64,000 nucleotides of DNA, from NCBI RefSeq assembly GCF_001620065.1, contig NZ_LQGV01000003.1:682001-746000 (forward strand), read 5' to 3'. The position numbers and the translations under genes are program-made. Numbering within the stretch: position 1 is the first letter of the stretch; the number at the start of each line of letters is the position of its first letter. Shown here one piece after another: positions 28,501-36,040 of this stretch. Below the pieces are notes generated by a model. That model was not told the origin of the DNA. It worked only from the letters and a program-made list of their open reading frames with translations, and searched no databases. The stretch is from Microbacterium sp. TNHR37B. Lineage in GTDB: Bacteria > Actinomycetota > Actinomycetes > Actinomycetales > Microbacteriaceae.

Positions 28501-30509
28501 TCACCCGTGCGGGAGCTTCCGTACCCGATCAGCTTGCCCGAGTTACCCGGGGCCGCTTTGAACCACAGCTCCACGCTGAAGCGGGCGGTGGTCGGGACGG
28601 TGGTCGCGGTCGACGCCGTGCCGCTCTGCGATCCGTTGAACTGCGCGGCACCGGTCTCGCCGGGGATCGCGGAGCCGTTCACGCTCGTGACGCCCGTTCC
28701 CGCCACGGCGTCGCGGCTGCCGGCCCAGTCCGCCGTGAAGCTGGACGGGGTGAAGCGCCAGTAGATCGACGGGGACGTCGCCAGCACCTGGTCGGCGTAC
28801 GCCGAGGGCAGGTTGTTGGTCACGGTGCCGGTGATCTCCGAGCTCGTCACGGAGTTGCCGTCGCCGTCGCGGACCACGACGCGGTACGTGTGCGTGGTTC
28901 CCGCAGTGAGACCCGTGGCCGTCAGAGAGACACCCGGCAGGTTCCAGAAGGTGGACGCCTTGGTGACGGTGGCCGCCGGGGCGCTGGCGCCCTGCTCCCA
29001 CAGCTCGTAGGTGAGGTCGCGGTCATCGCGGTCCCAGTTGGAGCCGATGCTCACCGACAGCGTGCCGGGGAACAGCGACTTGGTGCTGGTGGGCGCCCAG
29101 TCCGCACCGGAGAGGCGCGGTCCCTGCTTGGCACCGCTGGCGGGCTTGCGCGCGAATCGCACGAGACCCTGCTGCCTCTGGTTGTTGACGCCGATGAACT
29201 CGCCACCGAAGACCACGTAGTCGTCGTTGCCCGTGATGGTCCAGCCGGCCTGGCCCATGCCGGACGCGGTGCCGGTGAGCCACTCGGGGAACCAGTTGAC
29301 GGCGGCCGGTGCGGGATACCCGCTCCAGTCGGCGTAGATGTTGTTGACGTAGGGCGAGCGGGTCAGCGTGCCCTTACGCTCGGCCGTGTAGACGGTCGCG
29401 TGACGCAGCGTCCCGTCGCCCTGCGGAAGGCCTCCGGCCGTCGTGCACTCGTGCTCGTGACCCGTGCTGTAGACGTTGGTGCCGTCGGAGAAGACGCCGT
29501 AGTGGTCACCGTGGCAGTCGGCGATCCACGCCACGTCACCGGTCTGGCCGTCGGCGGCGAAGAGACCCTCCAGGTTGCCTGTGGCGACGTCGGAGAAGAC
29601 CCACCCGGTGCCGTAGACGTTCTTGGAGTCGGCGGAGATGGCCCAGATACCCGCCTTGCCGGAGCTTCCGGATCCGTCGTTGCGACCGTTCTTGACCGTG
29701 TTGGTCACCGCCCACGGCAGGAGAGCGCCGCTGGTGAGGTCGAGTGCGGCGAGTCCGCGCTGGAGCGAGCCGTTGACGTTGGCGAAGCGACCCGCGGCGA
29801 TCAGCTTGCCGCCGCCGGGGGCCAGGACCATCGAGTCGACCTGCAGGTCGGTGGTGGGCGCCCAGCCCAGGACCGCTCCGTTGGAGGCGCTCACCGCGGC
29901 GAGGTTCTGTCGCGAGATGCCGCCGGCGGCGCCGATCAGGCCGCCGAAGTAGACGGCGGTGTCGGTGGCGACGATCGCATTGACGAACGATCCGCCGATG
30001 GCCGGCTTGAACGTGTTGGAGAGCTGACCGGTGGCGGTGTCGAACGCCGCGACGTTGAAGCGCGTGGCGTCGCCGACCTTCTGGAAGCTGCCGCCGACGT
30101 AGAGGGTGCGCCCGTCGGGCGAGAGCGCGAGCGCCTTGACGGTGCCCTTGATGTCGGGAGCGAAGGGCAGCAGGTTGCCCGTGCGCACGTCGTAGGCCAG
30201 CAGGTTCGAGCGGGCCGTCAGGTTGGTGCCCGGAGCGGCACCGGCGGGACGGGTCTGCGAGAAGCTGCCGCCCGCGTAGACGGTGTTCCCGTTCATGACC
30301 TGCGTCCAGACGATGCCGGAGTCCAGCTGCACGGTGGGCAGCGCGTCGGCGGTGACCGTCTTGGCGTTGCGCTGTTCGATGGGCGCGACGCCGCTCAGGT
30401 CGCCGTCGGCGGCCACGGCGGCACCGCCGCCGACGACAGCGCCGGCGGCCACGACGGCCGCGGCGGCGAGGACGGCGACGCTGCGCCAGATCTTCTCGGT
30501 GATGTTCAT
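25590..30509 (-). CDS. Giant secreted PKD/LamG adhesin with beta-propeller
   Basis: A 1639-residue exported protein. The signal peptide covers residues 1-34, and a beta-propeller-like region with repeated LYVGGSF/VYFGG strands covers about 40-440. A FnIII-like segment follows (about 480-570), then a LamG jelly-roll (about 575-780; WFKAAPGNSGKLIGYG, QWHHVVAT). Three PKD domains (WDFGDG, WDFGDG, WNWGDG), module 1 (ARDTFDRTVASGWG, about 1053-1258), two more PKD domains and module 2 (ARDDFERTVATGWG, about 1434-1639) complete it. The modules match one in the beta-helix protein at 14727-17324. There is no LPXTG or C-terminal membrane helix, so it is released or held by carbohydrate. It is in an operon with the upstream lipoprotein (17 nt gap). 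Confidence 0.88.
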   Translation of the reverse strand: MNITEKIWRSVAVLAAAAVVAAGAVVGGGAAVAADGDLSGVAPIEQRNAKTVTADALPTVQLDSGIVWTQVMNGNTVYAGGSFSQTRPAGAAPGTNLTARSNLLAYDVRTGNLLPFAPDIKGTVKALALSPDGRTLYVGGSFQKVGDATRFNVAAFDTATGQLSNTFKPAIGGSFVNAIVATDTAVYFGGLIGAAGGISRQNLAAVSASNGAVLGWAPTTDLQVDSMVLAPGGGKLIAAGRFANVNGSLQRGLAALDLTSGALLPWAVTNTVKNGRNDGSGSSGKAGIWAISADSKNVYGTGWVFSDVATGNLEGLFAADGQTGDVAWIADCHGDHYGVFSDGTNVYSTGHEHECTTAGGLPQGDGTLRHATVYTAERKGTLTRSPYVNNIYADWSGYPAPAAVNWFPEWLTGTASGMGQAGWTITGNDDYVVFGGEFIGVNNQRQQGLVRFARKPASGAKQGPRLSGADWAPTSTKSLFPGTLSVSIGSNWDRDDRDLTYELWEQGASAPAATVTKASTFWNLPGVSLTATGLTAGTTHTYRVVVRDGDGNSVTSSEITGTVTNNLPSAYADQVLATSPSIYWRFTPSSFTADWAGSRDAVAGTGVTSVNGSAIPGETGAAQFNGSQSGTASTATTVPTTARFSVELWFKAAPGNSGKLIGYGSSRTGDSGSYDRHVYLTDNGRIVFGVYPNAVRTVMSPSNKSYADNQWHHVVATQGTGGMALYLDGQLSASDASVTTAQDYTGYWRIGGDNLNGWPNQPSNNRYYTGQLDEVAVYGAALTAQQVAQHYAVGTGAGVPTASFQVTGTDLSRSFDASASTAASGQSISSYTWDFGDGTPSASGVTATHTYATPGTYTVTLKVTDNRGLVSTQTATVTATPPHQAPTAMIAHTESGLTASFDGSGSTAMTGSTVEGYAWDFGDGATSTAVSPTHRYDAAGTYTVSLIVTDETGAHSTAATAQVTVTHADPVAAFDVTAAGPSVSTDASGSSASDGATLSYSWNWGDGSPAGTGKTATHTYAQAGTYAVTLTVTDSLGSTATVSHDVQVFAEVFLARDTFDRTVASGWGTADVGGSWSGATGFSVADGAGKISVGKSQTRRISLPDPQTNAFDMSLVFSSDKVADGGGIHFNVVGHQDATGEYRAKLRISAAGAVTVNLATVIGSTETLIAAKTLTGYTYTAGAKLNVRFLVEQPTASRTDLKVKVWPVGSSEPTDWTTTASNTENTLQGAGSFGVGAYGTGTITNGPVTVSVDDLVVRGTAVAPHAAPVAKIAAMADGLTASFDGTESSASDGATITGYSWNFGDGKTSTAAKPSHTYDAAGTYAVTLTVTDSAGATSTPVSTNIVVEHARPVAKLTTAAAGLTVTVDGGDSTASDGATLTYSWTWGDGSSASTGRTASHSYAASGQYDVTLTVTDSLGATASATKSVTVSNDSFVARDDFERTVATGWGTAIDGGAWSGTTGLSVADGAGLLTVGKSQTRTATLSDVSARDLDARLTFSTDKVADGGGLHLNYAVHKNGSNELRAKLRISSAGVVAVGVAKVVDGTETLIANRNLTGYTHTAGAKLNVRFQTTSADGTTTLRVKVWAAGTDEPTAWWVTGTDTTAALQSAGQIAVSSYVAGTATNGPVVVSVYELSAK

Positions 30510-30526
30510 CGGGGGGATCCTTGTTC

Positions 30527-31144
30527 TCAGTTCTGTTCGGCGAACAGCGCGATCGTCGCGCCTGCCACGTATTGGATGCTCACGACGAAGTCCTTGCGGG
30601 ACTTCTCGGGAAGAAGGAAGACGTACGTCGCTTCAGCGGTGTCTCCCGCGGCGAGTTCGCCGGCGAAGGGCGCGTAAGGCTCAGAGGTCGTCGGCTGGCC
30701 GAAGACGTCGCCGTCGGCGGTGAGGCCGACCATCGCGGTGGCGATGTCGATGGGCTTCGCGCCGCCGTTGGTGAGCGAGACGTCGACGGCCACGGCCGGA
30801 CCGGAGATCTCGCCCGGCGTCTGAGCGGTGACATCCAGCGAGCGGATCTTGGTGATCCGCGCGGTGACGTCACCCCCGACGTCGGCTTCGTCCTTCAGGC
30901 CGACCTTGGTGGTCTCGACCTTGCCGCCCGACTTCTCGACCTCGTCGATGGACCCGCCGTTCGGAGCGGGCACCGTCTCGGTCGGTGCGGGCGTGGTGTT
31001 CTGTGTGCCGTCAGCCGTCGGCGCCGCGCTGGCGTTGCCGGCGGCGCCGGTCTCCGCCGCGATTCCGGAGCACGCAGACAGCGCGATCACGGACGCAAGT
31101 GCGATGACGGCGCCGATATGGCGCGTGTAACGTCGTTCCCCCAT
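30527..31144 (-). CDS. Secreted lipoprotein, DUF4352-like
   Basis: A 205-residue protein with a lipoprotein signal (IALASVIALSAC, lipobox LSAC with Cys at about 25), then a Thr/Pro/Ala-rich linker and a beta-sandwich C-terminal half (SLDVTAQTPGEISGPAVAVD, VSLTNGGAKPIDI, GDTAEATYVFLLP) resembling DUF4352/telomeric-fold lipoproteins. It would sit on the outer face of the membrane and may hold or assist the PKD adhesin encoded 17 nt downstream (inference). Its leader holds a GACT-GGGG-AGTC hairpin. Confidence 0.78.
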   Translation of the reverse strand: MGERRYTRHIGAVIALASVIALSACSGIAAETGAAGNASAAPTADGTQNTTPAPTETVPAPNGGSIDEVEKSGGKVETTKVGLKDEADVGGDVTARITKIRSLDVTAQTPGEISGPAVAVDVSLTNGGAKPIDIATAMVGLTADGDVFGQPTTSEPYAPFAGELAAGDTAEATYVFLLPEKSRKDFVVSIQYVAGATIALFAEQN

Positions 31145-31251
31145 TGACGAGACTCCCCAGTCCCCAAACGAGATCGCCTGTCATTCCTTGTTCGGCGATC
31201 CCACTCGCCGAGGACAGGTTCGACCTCTTATTCCCCAGAGTCGGGAATCTA
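31145..31251 (-). promoter_or_regulatory. Promoter and G-loop leader of the lipoprotein/adhesin operon
   Basis: On the minus strand TAGATT (31246-31251) could be the -10. The leader below it holds two perfect hairpins, TCGGCGA/TCGCCGA (31192-31211, loop GTGGGA) and GACT/AGTC (31151-31162, loop GGGG), the latter 6 nt before the ATG. The coding start itself reads ATGGGGGAA. G-rich loops recall the leaders at 9799 and 35937, but the array is shorter. Confidence 0.4.
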
Positions 31252-31272
31252 CCACACGCTTGCGCGAATCGC

Positions 31273-32136
31273 CTAGGAGTTTGCGCGTTTTCTTTCCGAC
31301 GGGCGGGTGGGGTCCTCCACCTGCGTGAGCTCGTCGGTAGCGCGCAATCGCGTGTCCTCTGGACTTCGCGACGTCTCCAAGCGGATGGCGGGACCCGCCA
31401 GGTAGAGCGCGAGCTCCGGGAAGCTCGAGTAGTGCGGCCCGACGATGTGCGCCGAGCTCGCCAGGAGATAGAGATCCACGAGCGACAGCCGCAGCGCACC
31501 CAGGCTGTTGTACGCGCCCTTGTCTCCGAGGCCCACCGTGCCGGGGAAGGCGGCTTGGATCCGCTCCTGCGCCGCCACCGTGTCGGCCGAGACGAAGAAG
31601 GGCACGGGCCCGTGCTCGCGTCGGATCTCGGACAGGCGGTCCAGGTACCACTCGATCGGAGACTCGCGCAGCGTGTTCTCGTGCGACACGGCATGCGTGC
31701 GCACCATGACGCCGACGTACGGCGCACCCCGGAAATGGTCGTCGAAGACCCGGTGCACACGATCGGCCACCTCGGGCACGGGACGAAGCTCCCGCAGGAG
31801 GGGATGCCACGCGTCGATCCCCTCGGGAAGCGCCAGCGGCTGCGAGGTGCGGATCTGCCAGAGGTCGTCGTCGGTCGCCTCCGGGATCCACTCCAGTCCG
31901 GCGTCTCGGTAGGGGTGGGCACGGGAGAGCAGGATCGACCGGGCGCGCGAGATCCGCTGCCGCTCGGTGTGCCACAGCTGGTCCATCCGCGCTCCGAACG
32001 GGCGCCCGGTCGGCCACACGTACGCGAACGAGCGGCCGGTCTGTTCGGCCAGCAGCTGCGCCGACAGCACGACGCGCACGCGGTTTCCCAGCCCATGGTA
32101 GGGCCGTGTGACGGCCACGACTCCGGGGCGCTTCAC
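31273..32136 (-). CDS. Fucosyltransferase-like (NodZ/O-FucT fold) glycosyltransferase
   Basis: A 287-residue protein. The N-terminal YHGLGNRVRVVLSAQLLAEQ and the central VGVMVRTHA motif resemble the GDP-fucose-binding superfamily of NodZ (GT23) and protein O-fucosyltransferases. FFVSADTVAAQERIQAAFPG and LYLLASSAHIVGPHYSSFPE follow as usual for that fold. The usual H-x-R-x-x-D appears as VRTHAVSHENT, so donor identity is uncertain. The GTG start overlaps the stop of the upstream GT2 gene (GTGA). It ends the three-gene unit 33790-31273. Confidence 0.72.
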   Translation of the reverse strand: MKRPGVVAVTRPYHGLGNRVRVVLSAQLLAEQTGRSFAYVWPTGRPFGARMDQLWHTERQRISRARSILLSRAHPYRDAGLEWIPEATDDDLWQIRTSQPLALPEGIDAWHPLLRELRPVPEVADRVHRVFDDHFRGAPYVGVMVRTHAVSHENTLRESPIEWYLDRLSEIRREHGPVPFFVSADTVAAQERIQAAFPGTVGLGDKGAYNSLGALRLSLVDLYLLASSAHIVGPHYSSFPELALYLAGPAIRLETSRSPEDTRLRATDELTQVEDPTRPSERKRANS

Positions 32137-33029
32137 GGTCCCACCTTTCCGCGCAGCCCGTCGCGCATCCCGCGCGCGAGCGCCCGCCACGGCGCGATCG
32201 ACCGCACGAGCTGGCGACGGCCACCGCCCAGGAGCGTGCCGTAGGAGACCCGCAGCGTGGAGCGTCGCCACTGCCGGTACGTCTCCGCGTCGAGGTGCCG
32301 GGCGGCGTACAGGAGCCGATTGCGGATGTTGTAGTAGTAGAACAGCTCCGACCGGGCGCGACCGGGGTCGACCGACTGCTGCGTGCCGCCCTCGTCGTGG
32401 ACCGCGGTGATCGTGTCGTCGATGACGAGGCGTCCCCCCGCATCGAGGATGCGGTGCGAGAGGTCGACGTCCTCCCAGTAGAGGAAGAAGTCCTCGTCGA
32501 ATCCGCCGACGCGACGCCAGAGGGCGGCGGAGATCGCGAAGCACGCTCCGGAGACCCACATGCGGCGCGGGCGATCGCCGTTGCGCTCGCGGAAGCGGAT
32601 GCCGGAGAGCGAACCATCGTCGAGGTGGAGGTCCATGCCCCCGCTCCAGATGCTGCCGTCGGGCCGCAGCACCACCGGCGAGACGAGCGTCTCGGGGTCG
32701 GTCGCGGCAGCATCGACGAGCGCGCGGGCCGACGCGGCCGGCAGCGTGGCATCGGGATTGAGCACGAGGATCACCTCGGCGCCGTCGGCGATCGCCGCAT
32801 CGGCGCCGCGGTTGACCCCGCCGCCGAACCCGAGATTGCGTTCCAGCAGCAGCGTCTGCCAGCCGTGCTCCTCGGCGAGGGCACGCACCGCAGCCTGCTC
32901 GGCCGGATCGCGGAAGCAGTCCACGACGTGCACGCGCAGCCAGGGTGCGGACTCCGCCAGCGGCACGAGGTTGCGCTCCAGGAGCGCGCTGGATCCGTAG
33001 TTGACGACGATGAGCGCGGCGGAGGTCAC
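32133..33029 (-). CDS. GT2-family glycosyltransferase (rhamnosyltransferase-like)
   Basis: A 298-residue GT-A enzyme. ALIVVNYGSS opens the nucleotide-binding fold, followed by NLGFGGGVNRGA, VLNPDATLP (the DxD-equivalent NPD), SGACFAISAALWRRVGGFDE (20 residues) and FLYWEDVDLSHR. The NLGFGGGVNRG and NPD patterns are typical of rhamnosyl- and galactofuranosyl-transferases such as WbbL, so a dTDP-rhamnose donor is plausible. It starts with a GTG overlapping the CDP-alcohol transferase stop (GTGA). Confidence 0.88.
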   Translation of the reverse strand: MTSAALIVVNYGSSALLERNLVPLAESAPWLRVHVVDCFRDPAEQAAVRALAEEHGWQTLLLERNLGFGGGVNRGADAAIADGAEVILVLNPDATLPAASARALVDAAATDPETLVSPVVLRPDGSIWSGGMDLHLDDGSLSGIRFRERNGDRPRRMWVSGACFAISAALWRRVGGFDEDFFLYWEDVDLSHRILDAGGRLVIDDTITAVHDEGGTQQSVDPGRARSELFYYYNIRNRLLYAARHLDAETYRQWRRSTLRVSYGTLLGGGRRQLVRSIAPWRALARGMRDGLRGKVGP

Positions 33030-33790
33030 GACGATCCGTCCGTGCCGATCGCGCGCATCTCCCGAGACCACTTGACCGCCGCGGCGGCCAGGAACAGCAC
33101 GGCCACGAGAGCGAGCAGGCCGTAGAAGACGAGGAAGAGCGGCGGCCAGCCCCAGAACACGAAGACGAGGCAGACGAGTCCGAAGTCCGTCGGAAGCAGG
33201 AGGACGGAGCGTCCGAGGGTGCCGCCGCCGCGCTGATGCGTCGAGGCGACGCCCCGCGTGCTCTTGAGGAGGTCGTTGAGGAGCATCCCGGCGAACCCGG
33301 TCGACGACGCGATGGAGAACACGAGCGGGATGAGCAGCAGCACGGGCTGGTCCGGGATCGCTCGGTACAGGCCCACGAGCACAGCCAGGTGCAGCGAGGA
33401 CAGCTTGAGCGCATCGATGAAGTGATCCAGCCACTCGCCCTGGACCGTGCCGCCCCCGCGGAGCCGGGCCAGCTGTCCGTCGGCGGAATCCCACGCGTAC
33501 CCCAGGGCGAGGAGCGCGGCGGCGACGAACCCTGTCCATGCCTCGACGGGCGCGGCCGCGATCAACCCGATCGCGAGAAAGGTGTGGACGGCACTGATGG
33601 CCGAGGCCTGGTTCGGCGTCAAACCGAGACGGTGCGCGACCGCCGCGAAGAAGCGGCCCATGCGGCGGTTCACGTAGACCGAGTAGGCCGGCGCGCCGCG
33701 CGCGTGCCCCTTCTGCGCCGCGGCGAGCGCTCGGTAAGAATCGACGATCGACAAAACGGTTCCCCCTCCCGGTGCCCCGTCCCTCGTCAT
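33026..33790 (-). CDS. CDP-alcohol phosphatidyltransferase family membrane protein
   Basis: A 254-residue membrane protein with the full catalytic signature D101-xx-D104-G-xx-A-R-x8-G118-xxx-D122-xxx-D126. About six hydrophobic segments follow or flank it. The family joins a CDP-alcohol to a second alcohol using two metal ions. In an EPS locus with no other phospholipid gene, the substrate may be a CDP-polyol, possibly from the TagD-like enzyme at 36041 (inference). The start is ambiguous: ATG 33790 lacks a ribosome-binding site, while a TTG at 33754 follows GGGAGGGGG. It is first in a three-gene unit and divergent from 33899. Confidence 0.85.
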   Translation of the reverse strand: MTRDGAPGGGTVLSIVDSYRALAAAQKGHARGAPAYSVYVNRRMGRFFAAVAHRLGLTPNQASAISAVHTFLAIGLIAAAPVEAWTGFVAAALLALGYAWDSADGQLARLRGGGTVQGEWLDHFIDALKLSSLHLAVLVGLYRAIPDQPVLLLIPLVFSIASSTGFAGMLLNDLLKSTRGVASTHQRGGGTLGRSVLLLPTDFGLVCLVFVFWGWPPLFLVFYGLLALVAVLFLAAAAVKWSREMRAIGTDGSS

Positions 33791-33898
33791 GAGCGGCGCA
33801 CAGACGAATCATATGACGAGGCGTCCGCGGCGTCCGCGACCTCGGCGGGGCGGGCATAGTCTGGGTCGCGCGAATCACCGTCGTCGGAAGGGGAGCCA

Positions 33899-34927
33899 AT
33901 GAACGGTGGACATCTGCGCGTCATGCAGTCGTTCCGGAAGCCGCGGGTCACATCGAACCCGTACATCCACATGCTCGACGAGGCCCTGGAGCAGGCGGAG
34001 GGGATCGAGCACCTCCGCTTCTCGTGGCCCGGCGCCTTGCTCGGCCGCCTCGACGTGCTGCACTTCCATTGGCCGGAGGTGTTCCTGGAGGGACGGACGC
34101 CCGTGCACCGCCTGGTCCGCCGTGCGCGGATGCAGGCGCTGCTGTGGAAACTGCGGCTGACTCGCACCGCCATCGTGCGCACCGTCCACAACCTCGAGCT
34201 CCCCTCCGGGATCAGCGGCTGGGACCGCCGGATGCTGGAGTCGGTGCGACGACGGGCCGCCGTCAGCATCGCGCTCAACGACCAGACGGAGGTTCCGGGG
34301 ACGGTCGCCGTGGTACCGCACGGCCACTACGTCGACTGGTTCGCCGGCATGGAGCGTTCCGAGCGCGTGCCCGACCGCCTCGCCTTCGTCGGGCTGGTCC
34401 GCCGGTACAAGGGCGTCGAAGCGCTCATCGCCGCCTTCGCCGATCTGCGCGCGCGGCGGCCGGAGGCCACTCTCGCGATCTCCGGCCGACCCACCACCGA
34501 GGAGATGGACGCGGAGGTGCGCCGGCTCGCCGCGACGACCCCGGGCATCGAGCTGCAGCTGGAGTACCTCACGGAAGCGGACTACGCGCGGGCCGTCACG
34601 GCCGCGTCGCTGGTCGTGCTCCCGTACGTCCACATGCACAACTCCGGCACCGTGCTCGCCGCGCTCTCCCTCGATCGCCCCGTGCTCGTGCCCGACAACG
34701 AGGTCAACCGCGCCCTCGCGGCGGAGGTCGGACCGGGATGGGTGCACACCTTCGAGGGCACGCTGAGCGCCGACGACATCGGGCGCGCGCTCGACGCGGT
34801 ACGCACGGGCGACCAGGGGACGTCGCCCGACCTGTCGCAGCGCGGCTGGGCGGCGACGGGGACCGCCCACGCCGAGGCCTATCGCCGCGCCGCGCGGGCA
34901 CGGCGACGAGGGGCGCGCACCGCATGA
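33899..34927 (+). CDS. Glycosyltransferase (GT-B, GumK-like)
   Basis: A 342-residue GT-B enzyme. The N-terminal half has VLHFHWPEVFLEG and TVHNLELPSG, and VVPHGHYVDWF links the two halves. The C-terminal half has FVGLVRRYKGVEALIAAF, AISGRPTTEEM and MHNSGTVLAALSLDRPVLVP, with the donor-site Asn-Ser-Gly in place of the usual EPFG. HFHWPE recalls GumK-type and related exopolysaccharide transferases. GGAAGGGGAG precedes the ATG. It is coupled to the GT2 gene by a 4-nt overlap. Confidence 0.82.
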   Translation: MNGGHLRVMQSFRKPRVTSNPYIHMLDEALEQAEGIEHLRFSWPGALLGRLDVLHFHWPEVFLEGRTPVHRLVRRARMQALLWKLRLTRTAIVRTVHNLELPSGISGWDRRMLESVRRRAAVSIALNDQTEVPGTVAVVPHGHYVDWFAGMERSERVPDRLAFVGLVRRYKGVEALIAAFADLRARRPEATLAISGRPTTEEMDAEVRRLAATTPGIELQLEYLTEADYARAVTAASLVVLPYVHMHNSGTVLAALSLDRPVLVPDNEVNRALAAEVGPGWVHTFEGTLSADDIGRALDAVRTGDQGTSPDLSQRGWAATGTAHAEAYRRAARARRRGARTA

Positions 34928-35838
34928 CCGACCGCATCGTGATCGCGGTCCCGACGTTCCGTCGGCCCGTCCTCCTCGCCACGCTCCTGGCCGATCTCGC
35001 GGAGCAGGCCCGTCCCGACGATGCCGCCGTGTCGGTCTGCGTCATCGACAACGACCCCGCCGGTTCCGCAGCCGATGTCGCCGCGGCCCACGGCGCTCGC
35101 TACGTGCGCGAGCCGTCGCGGGGTCTGGCCGCGGTCCGCAACCGCGCGCTCGACGAGGCCGGCGATGCGCGCGCTCTCGTCTTCATCGACGACGACGAGA
35201 GGCCAGACGCCCACTGGCTGGCGCGACTGGTCGAGACGTGGCGCGCCACGGGGGCGGCCGCCGTCTCCGGGCGCGTCGAGTCCCGCTTCCCCGAGGGCTT
35301 CGACGATCCCTGGATCCACGCCGGCGGGTTCTTCCGCCGTGTCGCGTTCCCCGCCGGCGCCTCGCAACCGGCCGCTCCCACCAACAATCTGCTGCTCGAC
35401 CTGGACGCTGTCCGCCGCAGCGGCCTTCGCTTCGATCCGCGCTTCGGCCTCAGCGGAGGTGAGGACATCCTCTTCACGAAGCAGCTGGTGGCCGCGGGAG
35501 GAAGGATCGTCGCCGCGCCCGACGCGCTCGTCTTCGACGACGTCGCGGCCGACCGCCTGACACCGCGCTGGGTGCTGCGCCGCGCGTATCGCGTGGGGAT
35601 CAGTTCGACGCGCACCGACCTCGTGGTCCGCCCGGGGGTCCTCACGCGGCTGCGCTGGCTCGGCGCGGGCATCGCCCGCGTGGCGGCCGGCACGCTGCGG
35701 CGCGGCGTGGGGGTGCTGACGCGCTCCGTCGTCCACCGCGCGCGAGGGGCTCGGGCGCAGTGGCGGGGGGCCGGCATGGTCGCCGGCGCCCTCGGATTCG
35801 ACTACGCGGAGTACCGTCGGCGCGACGGCGGGAACTGA
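34924..35838 (+). CDS. GT2-family glycosyltransferase
   Basis: A 304-residue GT-A enzyme with IVIAVPTFRRP at the N-terminus, SVCVIDNDPAGSA, RGLAAVRNRALDEA, the DxD-type LVFIDDDERP and the later SGGEDILFTKQL acceptor/catalytic segment. A basic C-terminal tail with a hydrophobic stretch may touch the membrane. It would transfer a further sugar of the EPS repeat unit. The ATGA overlap with the upstream glycosyltransferase shows a two-gene operon. Confidence 0.87.
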   Translation: MTDRIVIAVPTFRRPVLLATLLADLAEQARPDDAAVSVCVIDNDPAGSAADVAAAHGARYVREPSRGLAAVRNRALDEAGDARALVFIDDDERPDAHWLARLVETWRATGAAAVSGRVESRFPEGFDDPWIHAGGFFRRVAFPAGASQPAAPTNNLLLDLDAVRRSGLRFDPRFGLSGGEDILFTKQLVAAGGRIVAAPDALVFDDVAADRLTPRWVLRRAYRVGISSTRTDLVVRPGVLTRLRWLGAGIARVAAGTLRRGVGVLTRSVVHRARGARAQWRGAGMVAGALGFDYAEYRRRDGGN

Positions 35839-35924
35839 GTCCGACACAGCTTCGATGAGTGCCTTCCGAGCCGTTCTCCCGCACATGAGAGAACTCACAT
35901 GCGCAGGGCGGGGCATTTTCACGC

Positions 35925-35930
35925 TATGCT
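35925..35930 (+). promoter_or_regulatory. -10 element for the TagD-like gene
   Basis: TATGCT at 35925-35930 would start transcription near 35937, exactly where the first leader hairpin begins. The -35 region is weak. A TGAG-AGAA-CTCA inverted repeat just upstream (35886-35897) may bind an activator. Confidence 0.45.
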
Positions 35931-35936
35931 GAACCT

Positions 35937-36040
35937 GCGCGTCGGCGGGGGCCGTCGCGTTCGTCCTTCGAAGGGGTTCGAAGGATTCTCTGGGGGAATC
36001 GACGATTCAGGTCGTCGACATGTCAATTGCTGGGGGGCAA
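35937..36040 (+). ncRNA. Structured 5' leader with five consecutive hairpins (candidate RNA regulatory element)
   Basis: Almost every base is in a hairpin. A: CGCGtCGGC/GCCGtCGCG (35938-35959), loop GGGG, one T-T mismatch. B: TCCTTCGAA/TTCGAAGGA (35964-35985), loop GGGG. C: GATTC/GAATC (35984-36000), loop TCTGGGG. D: TCGACGA/TCGTCGA (35999-36018), loop TTCAGG. E: TTGC/GCAA (36027-36040), loop TGGGGG, ending directly at the ATG, so the ribosome-binding site is in the loop. B/C and C/D share two bases and may compete. The design matches the leader at 9799-9948. Confidence 0.6.

Noticed and set aside
25374..30677. 1767-codon open frame opposite the PKD adhesin
   Set aside because: The frame exists because the adhesin uses G/C in third positions; the translation is Arg/Gly/Val low-complexity and lacks any domain, while the minus strand gives PKD and LamG domains.
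35937..36040. CsrA/RsmA binding leader
   Set aside because: Loops show GGGG or CTGGGG instead of the ANGGA core, and CsrA is not generally known in this group; kept only as an analogy for a loop-binding protein.
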